Shown one piece after another: positions 1 to 5,358 of a stretch of DNA of 5,358 bases. The translations under genes were made by a program, and so were the position numbers. Below the pieces are notes generated by a model that saw nothing but the letters and a program-made list of their open reading frames with translations, did no database searches and had not been told where the DNA came from. The stretch's first letter is position 1. Every line of letters starts with the position of its first letter. This DNA is from DATKMG01 sp041476565. Lineage in GTDB: Bacteria; Acidobacteriota; Terriglobia; Versatilivoradales; Versatilivoraceae. The stretch is from assembly GCA_041476565.1 (NCBI GenBank), contig JBGOTQ010000456.1:1-5358 (forward strand), written 5' to 3'.

Positions 1-94
1 CCGGCAGTCGCCTTCGGCTCTTGCTATTCGTCCGCTTTGTCCTGAGCTACTCTCCCATGACCTTTCAGGCCATTTTCAGCAAAGGACCCTTTTC

Positions 95-517
95 CTATCC
101 TGCCTTCTCATACGAAAGCATCACTCTTCCCACTAGCGCAAGGCCGATGCCTGCCCACTGAAGAGACGTCAAGGCCTCTCCCAAGAAGAAGGTGGCGACC
201 AGTACGGTGATCAACGGATACAAAGCGGTCAGCGGCACAGCCACAGAGGCCTTGGCCCCTGCTTCGAGCGATGCAAACAGAAACCACGACCCTAGCCCGT
301 TGGTGATCCCCCCCAAGATGCCAATCAGGATCTCACGAGTTCCTAGGACAGACAAGTGCGTTTGGCGAATAAACCAGGGGAGCAGGATCATGAATCCCAC
401 CATCAACCAGACAAGCAAGGAACGGGCTGAGATTCGATTGGTGCCCAGCTTCTGCAGTAGACCCACGACTCCCCAGAGCCCTACGGCAATACAGGAAAAA
501 AATAGCCACCCTGCCAC
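95..517 (-). CDS. EamA-domain membrane protein, C-terminal half of a DMT-type transporter
   Basis: A 140-residue protein with five predicted membrane helices, roughly residues 2-23, 33-50, 61-85, 88-113 and 117-135. It matches one EamA unit of the drug/metabolite transporter superfamily. The phrases GLWGVVGLLQKLG near the N-terminus, NGLGSWFLFASLEAG in helix 3 and VPLTALYPLITVL in helix 4 are typical. It aligns clearly with the protein encoded just upstream (WGVWGVFAKLG, VGPVTALFPLLTV). Family members usually hold two such units in one chain of about 290 residues, so this is the second half. The start is GTG at 517-515. A GAGG overlapping the previous gene's stop lies 12 bases upstream, which is rather far for good initiation. 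The frame continues upstream without shift into the N-terminal half, with only TAA and three codons between. It may be a separate subunit or the remnant of an interrupted gene. The substrate cannot be told. Confidence 0.8.
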   Translation of the reverse strand: MAGWLFFSCIAVGLWGVVGLLQKLGTNRISARSLLVWLMVGFMILLPWFIRQTHLSVLGTREILIGILGGITNGLGSWFLFASLEAGAKASVAVPLTALYPLITVLVATFFLGEALTSLQWAGIGLALVGRVMLSYEKAG

Positions 518-526
518 GAGATTGGT

Positions 527-952
527 TTACCTCGATAAGATGAAGATGGATAGCAGTGCCAGGATCATTCCTACACTCTGCACGTTGTTCATCCGTTCTT
601 TCAGCAGGAAAAACGCCAGGGCAACCGTAAGCAATGGGAAAAGAGCGGTGACGGGTCCGACCACCGAAGCCTTGCCCCGGGCCATGGCCGCGTAGTAGGC
701 CAGCAGCCCGAGCCCGGTAAAAACGCCATTCAGGATTCCGTAGGCTGCCCCACGGGTATCGGTTTCGAGCTTAAATCTGAGGCGGATCAAGGCTAAGACC
801 ACGAGAGGTAACATCCCAATGGTGAAGAGCACCTGCATTTGCATCGGATCCATCGTGTCGCTTCCCAATTTGGCGAACACACCCCAAACGCCCCAAGAGA
901 GGATGCAGAGAAGAGCATAAAGTAACCATATCGGGAATTGAACGGGGACCAT
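527..952 (-). CDS. EamA-domain membrane protein, N-terminal half of a DMT-type transporter
   Basis: A 141-residue inner-membrane protein with five predicted helices, about residues 7-29, 40-58, 69-91, 95-117 and 122-140. It is one EamA domain of the drug/metabolite transporter superfamily. Its landmarks are SWGVWGVFAKLGSD after helix 1, NGVFTGLGLLAYYAAMARGKAS around helix 3, GPVTALFPLLTVALAFFLLKE, and a last helix ending ILSR. The ATG at 952-950 has AGGAG eight bases upstream, so the start is secure. The chain ends at TAA (529-527) exactly where ten-helix relatives run through a short linker into their second EamA unit, which follows in the same frame. Reading through the TAA would give one protein of about 285 residues, the normal family length. 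Two explanations remain: a two-subunit transporter, or a recent nonsense mutation. DMT substrates range from amino acids to sugars and drugs, so none is assigned here. Confidence 0.82.
   Translation of the reverse strand: MVPVQFPIWLLYALLCILSWGVWGVFAKLGSDTMDPMQMQVLFTIGMLPLVVLALIRLRFKLETDTRGAAYGILNGVFTGLGLLAYYAAMARGKASVVGPVTALFPLLTVALAFFLLKERMNNVQSVGMILALLSIFILSR
530..533 (-). promoter_or_regulatory. Weak candidate ribosome binding site for the second EamA half
   Basis: Minus-strand GAGG overlapping the last sense codons of the N-terminal half, with 12 bases before the GTG start at 517-515. The spacing is longer than usual. Any re-initiation would therefore rely mostly on ribosomes terminating at the TAA next to it. 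It is the only visible support for translating the second half separately. Confidence 0.35.
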
Positions 953-960
953 TTGTGCAT

Positions 961-965
961 CTCCT
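961..965 (-). promoter_or_regulatory. Ribosome binding site of the first EamA gene
   Basis: Minus-strand AGGAG with eight bases to the ATG at 952-950. It settles the start: another ATG directly after the AGGAG is in a different frame and too close to be used. Confidence 0.75.
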
Positions 966-1173
966 CAGGAGTTTAAGAGATTGACCCGGTAAAGACCTCT
1001 AATAGGGCGATTTCTAATTGACAGCACAAAAAGAGTGAGTGGCGCATAGATGCTGCAGTTTGCCCTGTGTGCGGCGACAGATCGCAGAAATCTCAGAAAA
1101 CGCGATGTCAGCGCTACCCGGATTGAACTGTTGCCACTTTTGGGAATCGCTTTACCAGTCACTTTGCAAGTCC

Positions 1174-2268
1174 CTAGCCGTGTGACAAGATCTCCGGCTC
1201 GGTGCGGCGGCCTTTCATTTCGCCGTCAAGTAAACCGCCTTCTCTCTCCACGATATAGGAACAGATCCGGAACGAATCGCAATCGACCCCTCGTAGTTGA
1301 GAGAAATATTCCCCAGCCAGCTGAGCAGGAATGACATCAATCAGGAACTGCCACTGCGGCTCGATCTTCGGGAGAGAAAAGACCAGGTCCCCATCTTCCA
1401 TCGACAGATCCTGTCCGATCACAAGAAGTTTGCCACCCAGCTTGCGGATGTCTGCAGCCAGGGCTAGATCCTGATCCCGCATTCGGCAGCCGTCTATCCA
1501 CAAGCCGAAGCGGAATCCCTCCTCTATGATTTCCTGGGGACCATGCCGGAAGCCGCTGGTCGTCATCGCCGTTGCCGGGAGTTTGACGGCCTCTTCCCAA
1601 ACCAAGCGGGTCTCATGGCAACTAGCCAGACTAGCTCCGCGGGCCAGAAAATAGTATGGAGCCTTTCTATCAAACCAGTCACTGCCTTCGATTTGCCGAT
1701 GCCAACCAGGGAGGTACTCCTTCACGGCCAGTACCGACTCCTGTATTGAACGGCCGAGAGATTGATTCAGATTCTTTAGTACAAAACTGGCCAGGAGACT
1801 ACCCACCAGGGCTATCCCTGAGTACATGAGTGCCGATACGCAATGATCGAAAGGGGTTTCGAGGTTGAAGACCAGGTCGGAAATCTCGGCCAAGGGACTG
1901 CCCGGAGTGTTGGTAATCCCGATGATACTAGCCCCTGTCTCCTTTGCCTTCGACAAAAGGTTGACGATTTCAACGCTCTTGCCGCTTCGGGAAAGGACGA
2001 TGACCGCTGAGTGGGGTGCAATCGTATTGAAGTGCAGAAACTCAGAAGCATCGAGCAAACAAGCAGGGCGTCCGCCTGAGTGCAAAATTGTCTGGATTGC
2101 CATACCGGCGTGCCAACTACTTCCGATCCCGGTTATATAGAGGTGATCAGCCCCATCGATCAACCGCACCGCCCGCTCATAAGTAGCCTTCCCACCTCCG
2201 AAAGCATGGGTGACTAACCTGGAGAGCTCGTCAGGTTGCCTCGATATGTCCTTCAATAACTCAGTCAT
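1174..2268 (-). CDS. Double-SIS-domain sugar-phosphate isomerase/deaminase, GlmS-C/AgaS type
   Basis: A 364-residue cytoplasmic enzyme of the SIS family. The first SIS domain (about 28-165) shows GIGSSWHAG at 47-55 and the phosphate-binding loop LSRSGKSVE at 92-100, the counterpart of SQSGET in GlmS. ITNTPGSPLAEISD follows at 118-131. The second SIS domain (about 195-345) has YFLARG at 206-211, Glu226 and GFRHGP at 239-244. By hand alignment Glu226 and His242 match catalytic Glu488 and His504 of E. coli GlmS. The positions of its Lys485 and Lys603 are Val223 and Tyr338. The N-terminal glutaminase domain of GlmS is absent, so it cannot be glucosamine-6-phosphate synthase. GFRHGP also occurs in AgaS-type aldose-ketose isomerases/deaminases. 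A phosphorylated amino sugar or ketosamine is the likely substrate (inference). I chose ATG at 2268-2266, with GAGAGA six bases upstream. A GTG at 2313 would add 15 acidic residues without a ribosome binding site. EamA genes follow after 221 bases. Confidence 0.88.
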   Translation of the reverse strand: MTELLKDISRQPDELSRLVTHAFGGGKATYERAVRLIDGADHLYITGIGSSWHAGMAIQTILHSGGRPACLLDASEFLHFNTIAPHSAVIVLSRSGKSVEIVNLLSKAKETGASIIGITNTPGSPLAEISDLVFNLETPFDHCVSALMYSGIALVGSLLASFVLKNLNQSLGRSIQESVLAVKEYLPGWHRQIEGSDWFDRKAPYYFLARGASLASCHETRLVWEEAVKLPATAMTTSGFRHGPQEIIEEGFRFGLWIDGCRMRDQDLALAADIRKLGGKLLVIGQDLSMEDGDLVFSLPKIEPQWQFLIDVIPAQLAGEYFSQLRGVDCDSFRICSYIVEREGGLLDGEMKGRRTEPEILSHG

Positions 2269-2411
2269 TTTGAGTCTCTCTTGAAAATCGTCCTCGTCGG
2301 CCCGCTCGTCCACGTTCTTGACAAAGAATTTTCCGAGTACGACATCGAAAATGAGGAGGAAGTGATCCCCTGGGATCTAGCAGTTGTGATTGGCTCAGAG
2401 CCGCAAGCCCC

Positions 2412-2586
2412 CATTTTCATGCTACGTGCTGCCTCTCGGATGAGCGTAAAAGGGTTCGATGAAAATGCGGAGTTTGGTGGAGGGTCGCGCTCCGTCGCGA
2501 CCGAGGCCAGGACGAAGCCTTGCCCTCCAGCATTTTCATCGGCGTATGGCGCCGACACTGGCGCATTGGCAACCATCATGAAAATG
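2412..2586. repeat. Nested inverted-repeat element (CATTTTCAT/ATGAAAATG type)
   Basis: Four copies of one nonamer alternate in orientation: CATTTTCAT at 2412-2420, ATGAAAATG at 2459-2467, CATTTTCAT at 2531-2539 and ATGAAAATG at 2578-2586. The outer arms 2412-2421/2577-2586 pair over 10 bp. The inner arms 2457-2468/2530-2541 pair over 12 bp (CGATGAAAATGC). Both pairs share one centre. The two arms left between them, 2422-2456 and 2542-2576, are each 35 bases. The core adds TGGAG/CTCCA at 2478-2482/2525-2529, a 7-bp GC hairpin at 2483-2502 and a weaker hairpin at 2502-2522. The layout suggests a non-coding mobile or REP/MITE-like sequence. No coding capacity and no target duplication were recognised. 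Confidence 0.7.
2483..2502. repeat. GC-rich perfect hairpin in the element core
   Basis: GGTCGCG at 2483-2489 and CGCGACC at 2496-2502 form a perfect 7-bp stem around the six-base loop CTCCGT. No T tract follows on either strand, so it is not a canonical intrinsic terminator. It is probably part of the surrounding palindromic element and not an independent site. Confidence 0.65.
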
Positions 2587-2594
2587 CACGTTTA

Positions 2595-2693
2595 GGTAGC
2601 CACGGTTACTACGTTTTGAGCAGTAACCGTGGGTTTCTTAAACCCCCTGAGAAGCCCACGATTGATTCAGGAAGCGAATCAATCGTGGCTACC
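2595..2693. repeat. 99-base cloverleaf-forming palindromic element
   Basis: The ends are perfect 10-bp inverted repeats, GGTAGCCACG at 2595-2604 and CGTGGCTACC at 2684-2693. Inside lie three hairpins: 2605-2610/2622-2627 (6 bp, 11-base loop); 2628-2640/2650-2660 (11 continuous pairs from C2628-G2660 to T2638-A2650 including one G-T, plus two weaker inner pairs); and 2661-2668/2676-2683 (8 bp, 7-base loop). The stems abut with no unpaired base at the four-way junction, and both side arms are exactly 23 bases. A second fold gives two long hairpins, 2600-2610/2622-2632 (11 bp) and 2656-2668/2676-2688 (13 bp). The element starts 27 bases after the receptor stop. It could protect that mRNA's 3' end or be a REP/BIME-like dispersed repeat. 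Confidence 0.8.
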
Positions 2694-2720
2694 ACGGAAA
2701 ACCCTGCAGCCCCACTCAGG

Positions 2721-5358
2721 CTAGAAGTTGACCTTGGCCCCGACCTGGACGTAGCGCGGCGAACTCGGGCCTTGTTGCATCCCGAAGTTCGCACTGTCGA
2801 TTGAGGTATTGAAGGACCGGAACAAGTGCCAGTTCCATATGTTGAACGTATCGGCGCGCAACGTGAAGTCCACTTTCTCAGTAATCCGGAACTTCTTTGT
2901 CAGCGAAAAATCCTGATTGTGATAGCCAAATCCTCTCAAGTTTGAAACCCTGGGGCCATCTCCATAATAAAAGTTGAAGCTGGACGCGGGCTCAAACGCC
3001 GAAACATCGAAGAGAGGTTTGTCTGGATTGAAACTCCCTTTATCCTGGGCGATCGGGTTCTTCCCAGGCAGGATTGCCGGGATGCAGGCTACTGCAAACT
3101 GGCTCGGCACATTACACTGACCGCTCCTGAAATAGAATGGAGTGCCGGAGGTGATTCGGAAGATGGAACTGACTCTCCAGCCCCCCAGGATGGCATCCAC
3201 AGCAGGGTTCGCGCTGGATAACCACCGCCTGCCCTTTCCGACAGGGAGGTCATAGACCAGCGATAAGACCAGCGTCTGCGGAACGTCCCCTTCGGACAGC
3301 GCTTTATTTCGACGCCGTTCAAATGGTGAAATAGCACCGCCCGATCCCCACAGGGCCTCGTCTGCCTGCGTGCTCTCTGCATCGGTAAGCAGCTTGGAGA
3401 GCGTGTAAGAACCCAGGAACCATAAGCCGCTGGAGAAACGCTTCTCTGCTTTCAACTGGAAGGAATGGAAAGTGGAATTCCCTGCAGTCTCTGTCAGGCC
3501 GAAAATGCTTCCGCAAAACTGGGGATAGGGCAACAGGGCCTGGGCTACCGATGGTGCGCACCCCGTCATCTGCCCGGCCCAGCCGGCGTAAGGCGCCTGA
3601 ACCCCATCCAACTCGGTTTGCCCGGGCTGAAATTCATCGTACAGCTTGCTTCCCAATGAGAGGAGTTTCGGATCCAGCGCATTGAGGGGGGCCGTCCGGG
3701 AGTAAAGCCGGGTCCCCTTGGTCCCGACGTAGGAGGCGCTGATATAAAAGTTGGGAGTGAATTCCCGCTCAACACTCAGATTCCATTGCTGGGAATAAGG
3801 CAGGCGATTTCCATCCAATGGCCGATAGACAGAATTGTAGTTGTCAAATCCTTGACCGTTATTGTAGGCGGGATTCAAAAAGGGCGGCTTCTGGTAATCC
3901 GTGGGCAATCCCTGGCTCAAGATGATCGCCGGAGCTAATCCGCCCAGTGAACTCCCGAACGACTTCGACAGGTTGAATCCTGTGACGCCAATTCCACCCT
4001 GCCAGTTGGGCGTTATGCCGGCATCATAAAAGATCCCATACCCCGTCCGTACCACGAGCTTGGGACTGACAGAGTAGGCAATTCCAATTCGAGGCGAAAA
4101 TGCTTTTTTGTAAGTCGCCTCGGGGAAGCGGGCTCCATAGCTGACGTCACCCCAGCGGGTTCCAGCAAAAGCCAGGCGGCCTGGCCTCCCTCCGGCACCT
4201 GGGTTTGCGCCGTTCGGGTCAAGGAAGGAAAACAGGTCGTGAACTTCGTGGGCGGGAGGATGCATCTCCCAGCGCAAACCCAGATTGAGGCTGAGCTTGG
4301 GAGTGACTTTCCAGGTGTCTCCAAAGTGGGCAATATAGTCCTGGAACCTGGCCGAAATCAAACCATAGGGTCGCCAGTCAACACTGGCGCCGTCCACTTG
4401 CTCTAATAGAAAGCTGGCGATGGGACTGCCGCTGTTGACATCAAGCAAGCCGGTCTGACCGCGACCAAACGAGAATGTCCCAGCCTCGTTCCTCTCAAAA
4501 ACATAAGTATTGGCGGAAGTCCGGTACTCGACGCCCATTTTGAAGGTGTGTTTCCCTTTGACCCAGGTCAGCAGGTCGTTGAATATCAGGGCAGGAGCCG
4601 GCCACTTGTTGGCCTCTGCAGTTCCCCTGTTATCGTTCTTATACGACTGGAATCCGTCGCTGAATTGGAGGGTCGGCGGATAAGCGTAGCGGGAAGCTCC
4701 CGGAATCTTGGGAAACAAGTCAGCGTAGGGAGCCGCGAGAGATCCGCCATTGTAATAGTCGTCCTGATAACCTGCCGCAAAGTGGTTCAATAGCACCGGA
4801 GAGAACGTATGATCCCAACTCAAGCGGTTGGCCCAGGGCCGCTTATACACCAGCCGATCGTTGCTGATTTCTTTAGGAAGTTCACTGGACGGAGTTGGGC
4901 CGGCCTGGCGATGGTAAATGGTCACAAAAAAATGGTCCTTATCGCCCAGGTACTCATCAACCCGAATGTTGTAGTGGTTCGTATGGGAATAGAAATTGGT
5001 AGGAGTATCCAGGGCAACGAAGTTATTCAGAGGGCCGGGAAAACTTGGGTTGGGAAGATATTTGAACCAGGCGTAGGCCAGTGAGTTTTGAATCCGGTCC
5101 TTGCAGATCACATTGGGGGTGTTCCCATCGCAGCCCATGAACTGCTGTCGGCTGACAATATTCCCATTGGCATCATAAACGTTGGTTTTCGGGTCGTAGA
5201 TCGGGATCAGGTTGCCATCGGCGTCCTTCCAATCCCGGAAGTCCCCTTCCCGTTCCTGCAAGGAGGGAATCGAAAGGATGTTGCGTGATGCGCCTCCTTT
5301 CTGGCGGAAACCTTCGAAATCAAAAAAGAAGTAAGTCTTGTTCTTGGACGACCAAAGG
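2721..5358 (-). CDS. TonB-dependent receptor, Oar-like outer-membrane beta-barrel (5'-truncated by window)
   Basis: The last 878 residues of an outer-membrane protein. The frame is open to the right edge, so the start, signal peptide, expected carboxypeptidase-regulatory-like domain and most of the plug lie outside. The visible part opens with KTYFFFDFEGFRQ (about 7-19), a hallmark of the Oar-like receptors expanded in Acidobacteria. Barrel phrases follow in the usual order: VDEYLGDKDHFFVTIYHR (about 133-150), LGLRWEMHPP (near 360), PRIGIAYSVSPKLVVRTGYG (about 420-440), LPYSQQWNLSVEREF (near 520), SFQLKAEKRFSSGLWFLGSY (near 630-650), GGWRVSSIFRITSGTPFYF (near 725-740) and LRADTFNIWNW (near 832-842). 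It ends KVNF, with a terminal Phe as in many barrels folded by BamA. A TTG at 5261 is not a real start, because coding sequence continues upstream of it. All six visible cysteines form three close pairs. The ligand is unknown; family members take up large substrates such as glycans or siderophores using TonB energy. Confidence 0.92.
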   Translation of the reverse strand, partial: LWSSKNKTYFFFDFEGFRQKGGASRNILSIPSLQEREGDFRDWKDADGNLIPIYDPKTNVYDANGNIVSRQQFMGCDGNTPNVICKDRIQNSLAYAWFKYLPNPSFPGPLNNFVALDTPTNFYSHTNHYNIRVDEYLGDKDHFFVTIYHRQAGPTPSSELPKEISNDRLVYKRPWANRLSWDHTFSPVLLNHFAAGYQDDYYNGGSLAAPYADLFPKIPGASRYAYPPTLQFSDGFQSYKNDNRGTAEANKWPAPALIFNDLLTWVKGKHTFKMGVEYRTSANTYVFERNEAGTFSFGRGQTGLLDVNSGSPIASFLLEQVDGASVDWRPYGLISARFQDYIAHFGDTWKVTPKLSLNLGLRWEMHPPAHEVHDLFSFLDPNGANPGAGGRPGRLAFAGTRWGDVSYGARFPEATYKKAFSPRIGIAYSVSPKLVVRTGYGIFYDAGITPNWQGGIGVTGFNLSKSFGSSLGGLAPAIILSQGLPTDYQKPPFLNPAYNNGQGFDNYNSVYRPLDGNRLPYSQQWNLSVEREFTPNFYISASYVGTKGTRLYSRTAPLNALDPKLLSLGSKLYDEFQPGQTELDGVQAPYAGWAGQMTGCAPSVAQALLPYPQFCGSIFGLTETAGNSTFHSFQLKAEKRFSSGLWFLGSYTLSKLLTDAESTQADEALWGSGGAISPFERRRNKALSEGDVPQTLVLSLVYDLPVGKGRRWLSSANPAVDAILGGWRVSSIFRITSGTPFYFRSGQCNVPSQFAVACIPAILPGKNPIAQDKGSFNPDKPLFDVSAFEPASSFNFYYGDGPRVSNLRGFGYHNQDFSLTKKFRITEKVDFTLRADTFNIWNWHLFRSFNTSIDSANFGMQQGPSSPRYVQVGAKVNF

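Larger units (their letters stand above)
2269..2720. other. 452-base intergenic region with two palindromic elements
   Basis: The gap between the receptor stop and the SIS start holds no gene I can support. From left to right it contains: 143 bases of SIS leader (2269-2411), in frame and open on the minus strand up to a TAG at 2379-2377; a 175-base nested palindrome (2412-2586); an 8-base spacer; a 99-base cloverleaf-forming palindrome (2595-2693); and 27 bases up to the receptor stop. I found no convincing -35/-10 pair for the SIS gene, and no hairpin followed by a run of T on either strand. Confidence 0.7.

Noticed and set aside
1..94. Possible tail of a neighbouring gene at the left edge.
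   Set aside because: Short open frames exist on the plus strand, but none shows a recognisable protein end, and the minus strand has early stops.
192..695. Long plus-strand open frame opposite the EamA halves.
   Set aside because: It is a shadow of two clear membrane-protein genes on the minus strand and has no recognisable features.
965..1162. 65-codon minus-strand open frame between the SIS and EamA genes.
   Set aside because: Composition is rich in Arg, Ser and Leu without a domain or membrane pattern. It overlaps the EamA ribosome binding site and has no Shine-Dalgarno of its own that I could see.
2281..2595. Plus-strand open frame from a TTG, reading KIVLVGPLVHVLDKEF and on through the palindromic element.
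   Set aside because: The first part looks protein-like, but there is no ribosome binding site. It overlaps the SIS leader in codon register, and its second half is only a translation of the inverted repeats. No family was recognised.
2595..2632. Intrinsic terminator after the receptor gene.
   Set aside because: A strong hairpin is present, but the minus strand continues TAAACGTGC after it, with no U-run. A stabilising or REP-like role is possible; a canonical terminator is not supported.
2595..2693. tRNA or CRISPR reading of the cloverleaf and its 28-base periodicity.
   Set aside because: Stem lengths of 10, 6, 13 and 8 bp and the loops do not match a tRNA: no TTC loop and no anticodon arm of 5 bp with 7 bases. 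The periodic units are only five bases and alternate in orientation, unlike CRISPR repeats.
5259..5261. TTG at 5261 as the start of the receptor gene.
   Set aside because: The frame upstream is open to the window edge and encodes the conserved KTYFFFDFEGFRQ segment, so the gene begins outside the window.

Overview
The window fits an acidobacterial chromosome (inference). The main reason is the large Oar-like TonB-dependent outer-membrane protein on its right side. It carries the phrases usual for the very expanded Acidobacteria family, such as KTYFFFDFEGFRQ, GLRWEMHPP, LPYSQQWNLSVEREF and FRITSGTPF. All recognisable genes lie on the minus strand, so transcription runs from right to left.

Layout in transcription order. 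(1) 5358-2721: the C-terminal 878 residues of the TonB-dependent receptor-like protein. Its start lies beyond the right edge. (2) 2720-2269: a 452-base gap that is far from empty. It holds two adjacent nested palindromic elements, at 2595-2693 and 2412-2586. Both are built as repeat / arm / inverted repeat / core / repeat / arm / inverted repeat, so each can fold either as side-by-side hairpins or as a four-way cruciform. The right-hand one closes into a cloverleaf with no unpaired base at the junction. (3) 2268-1174: a double-SIS-domain sugar-phosphate isomerase/deaminase of the GlmS-C/AgaS type, without the glutaminase domain. (4) 1173-953: a 221-base gap with no clear content except the next gene's ribosome binding site. 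(5) 952-95: two five-helix EamA (DMT superfamily) halves. They sit in one reading frame, separated only by a TAA stop and three codons. Together they have the length of one ordinary ten-helix transporter. (6) 94-1: no supported feature.

The SIS protein would act on a phosphorylated (amino)sugar in the cytoplasm. The EamA halves would sit in the inner membrane and the receptor in the outer membrane. A shared role in taking up and using an amino sugar or oligosaccharide is possible, but the sequence does not prove it. The gaps are too wide to assume one operon. The most unusual points are the paired cruciform-type elements and the transporter that is either split or interrupted by a stop codon.
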